Assembly: GCA_938004375.1 (NCBI GenBank)
Contig: CALKWH010000342.1
Span: forward strand, 1-5,979
Reading direction: 5' to 3'
Length of the DNA stretch: 5,979 nt
Source: an uncultured Pseudomonadota bacterium
Lineage (GTDB): Bacteria > Myxococcota_A > Polyangia > HGW-17
The notes under the pieces are model-generated. The model saw only the letters and a program-made list of their open reading frames with translations, did not search any database and had not been told where the DNA came from. The position numbers and the translations under genes are program-made. Of this stretch, positions 5,935 to 5,979 are shown piece by piece (position 1 is the first letter of the stretch; every line of letters starts with the position of its first letter).

Positions 5935-5979
5935 AGATCGGAAGAGCACACGTCTGAACTCCAGTCACCGAATACGATC
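5935..5979 (-). other. Illumina TruSeq adapter plus index (artefact)
   Basis: The adapter begins AGATCGGAAGAGCACACG at 5935 and runs to 5968. It is followed by the index CGAATACG (5969-5976) and ATC, the start of the P7 tail. It is the reverse complement of positions 1-42. The apparent C-terminal peptide GRAHV is adapter-encoded. The true sequence stops at about 5934. Confidence 0.98.

Overview
This window is a GC-rich bacterial contig, probably assembled from Illumina (likely metagenomic) reads. Codons in all four genes end mostly in G or C. The sigma-54-type activator and the NtrB/NtrC-like kinase-regulator pair suit Proteobacteria, Myxococcota/Desulfobacterota-like bacteria, Planctomycetota and similar GC-rich phyla. 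Nothing here fixes the phylum. The first 42 and last 45 bases are not genomic: they are TruSeq adapter plus an 8-nt index in opposite orientations. Genomic DNA therefore spans only about 43-5934, and both end genes are cut by the contig ends.

Layout: (1) 43-611 is the 3' part of a sensor histidine kinase gene. Its stop overlaps (GTGA) the start of (2) 608-1948, a complete NtrC-family sigma-54-dependent response regulator, so the two form a translationally coupled two-component operon. (3) 1949-2472 has no convincing gene. It holds an array of about eleven 21-bp tandem repeats, then a MITE-like palindromic element with long imperfect terminal inverted repeats and an internal 25-bp-stem hairpin. 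The element fits exactly between the tandem array and the stop codon of the next, convergent gene. (4) 2473-3141 on the minus strand is a helical protein of unknown function with a good ribosome binding site.

(5) 3142-3962 is an 821-bp divergent intergenic region crowded with structure: two diverged copies of a roughly 120-bp two-hairpin element whose stems differ in sequence but remain self-complementary, other strong inverted repeats, a 43-nt pure pyrimidine tract, and seven tandem 7-bp units whose complement reads as GGGG runs spaced by 3 nt (a G-quadruplex candidate) ending 22 nt before the next gene. (6) 3963 to the contig end is the N-terminal part of a Mrr-nuclease/SF2-helicase protein resembling single-chain Type ISP restriction-modification enzymes (LlaGI-like, COG4889). 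It has an in-frame TGA at codon 38, so it is a pseudogene, is read from a downstream start, or carries a sequence error.

The two-component pair is ordinary. The points of interest are the repeat-dense non-coding segments, especially the duplicated two-hairpin element and the heptamer array in front of a possibly interrupted restriction gene.
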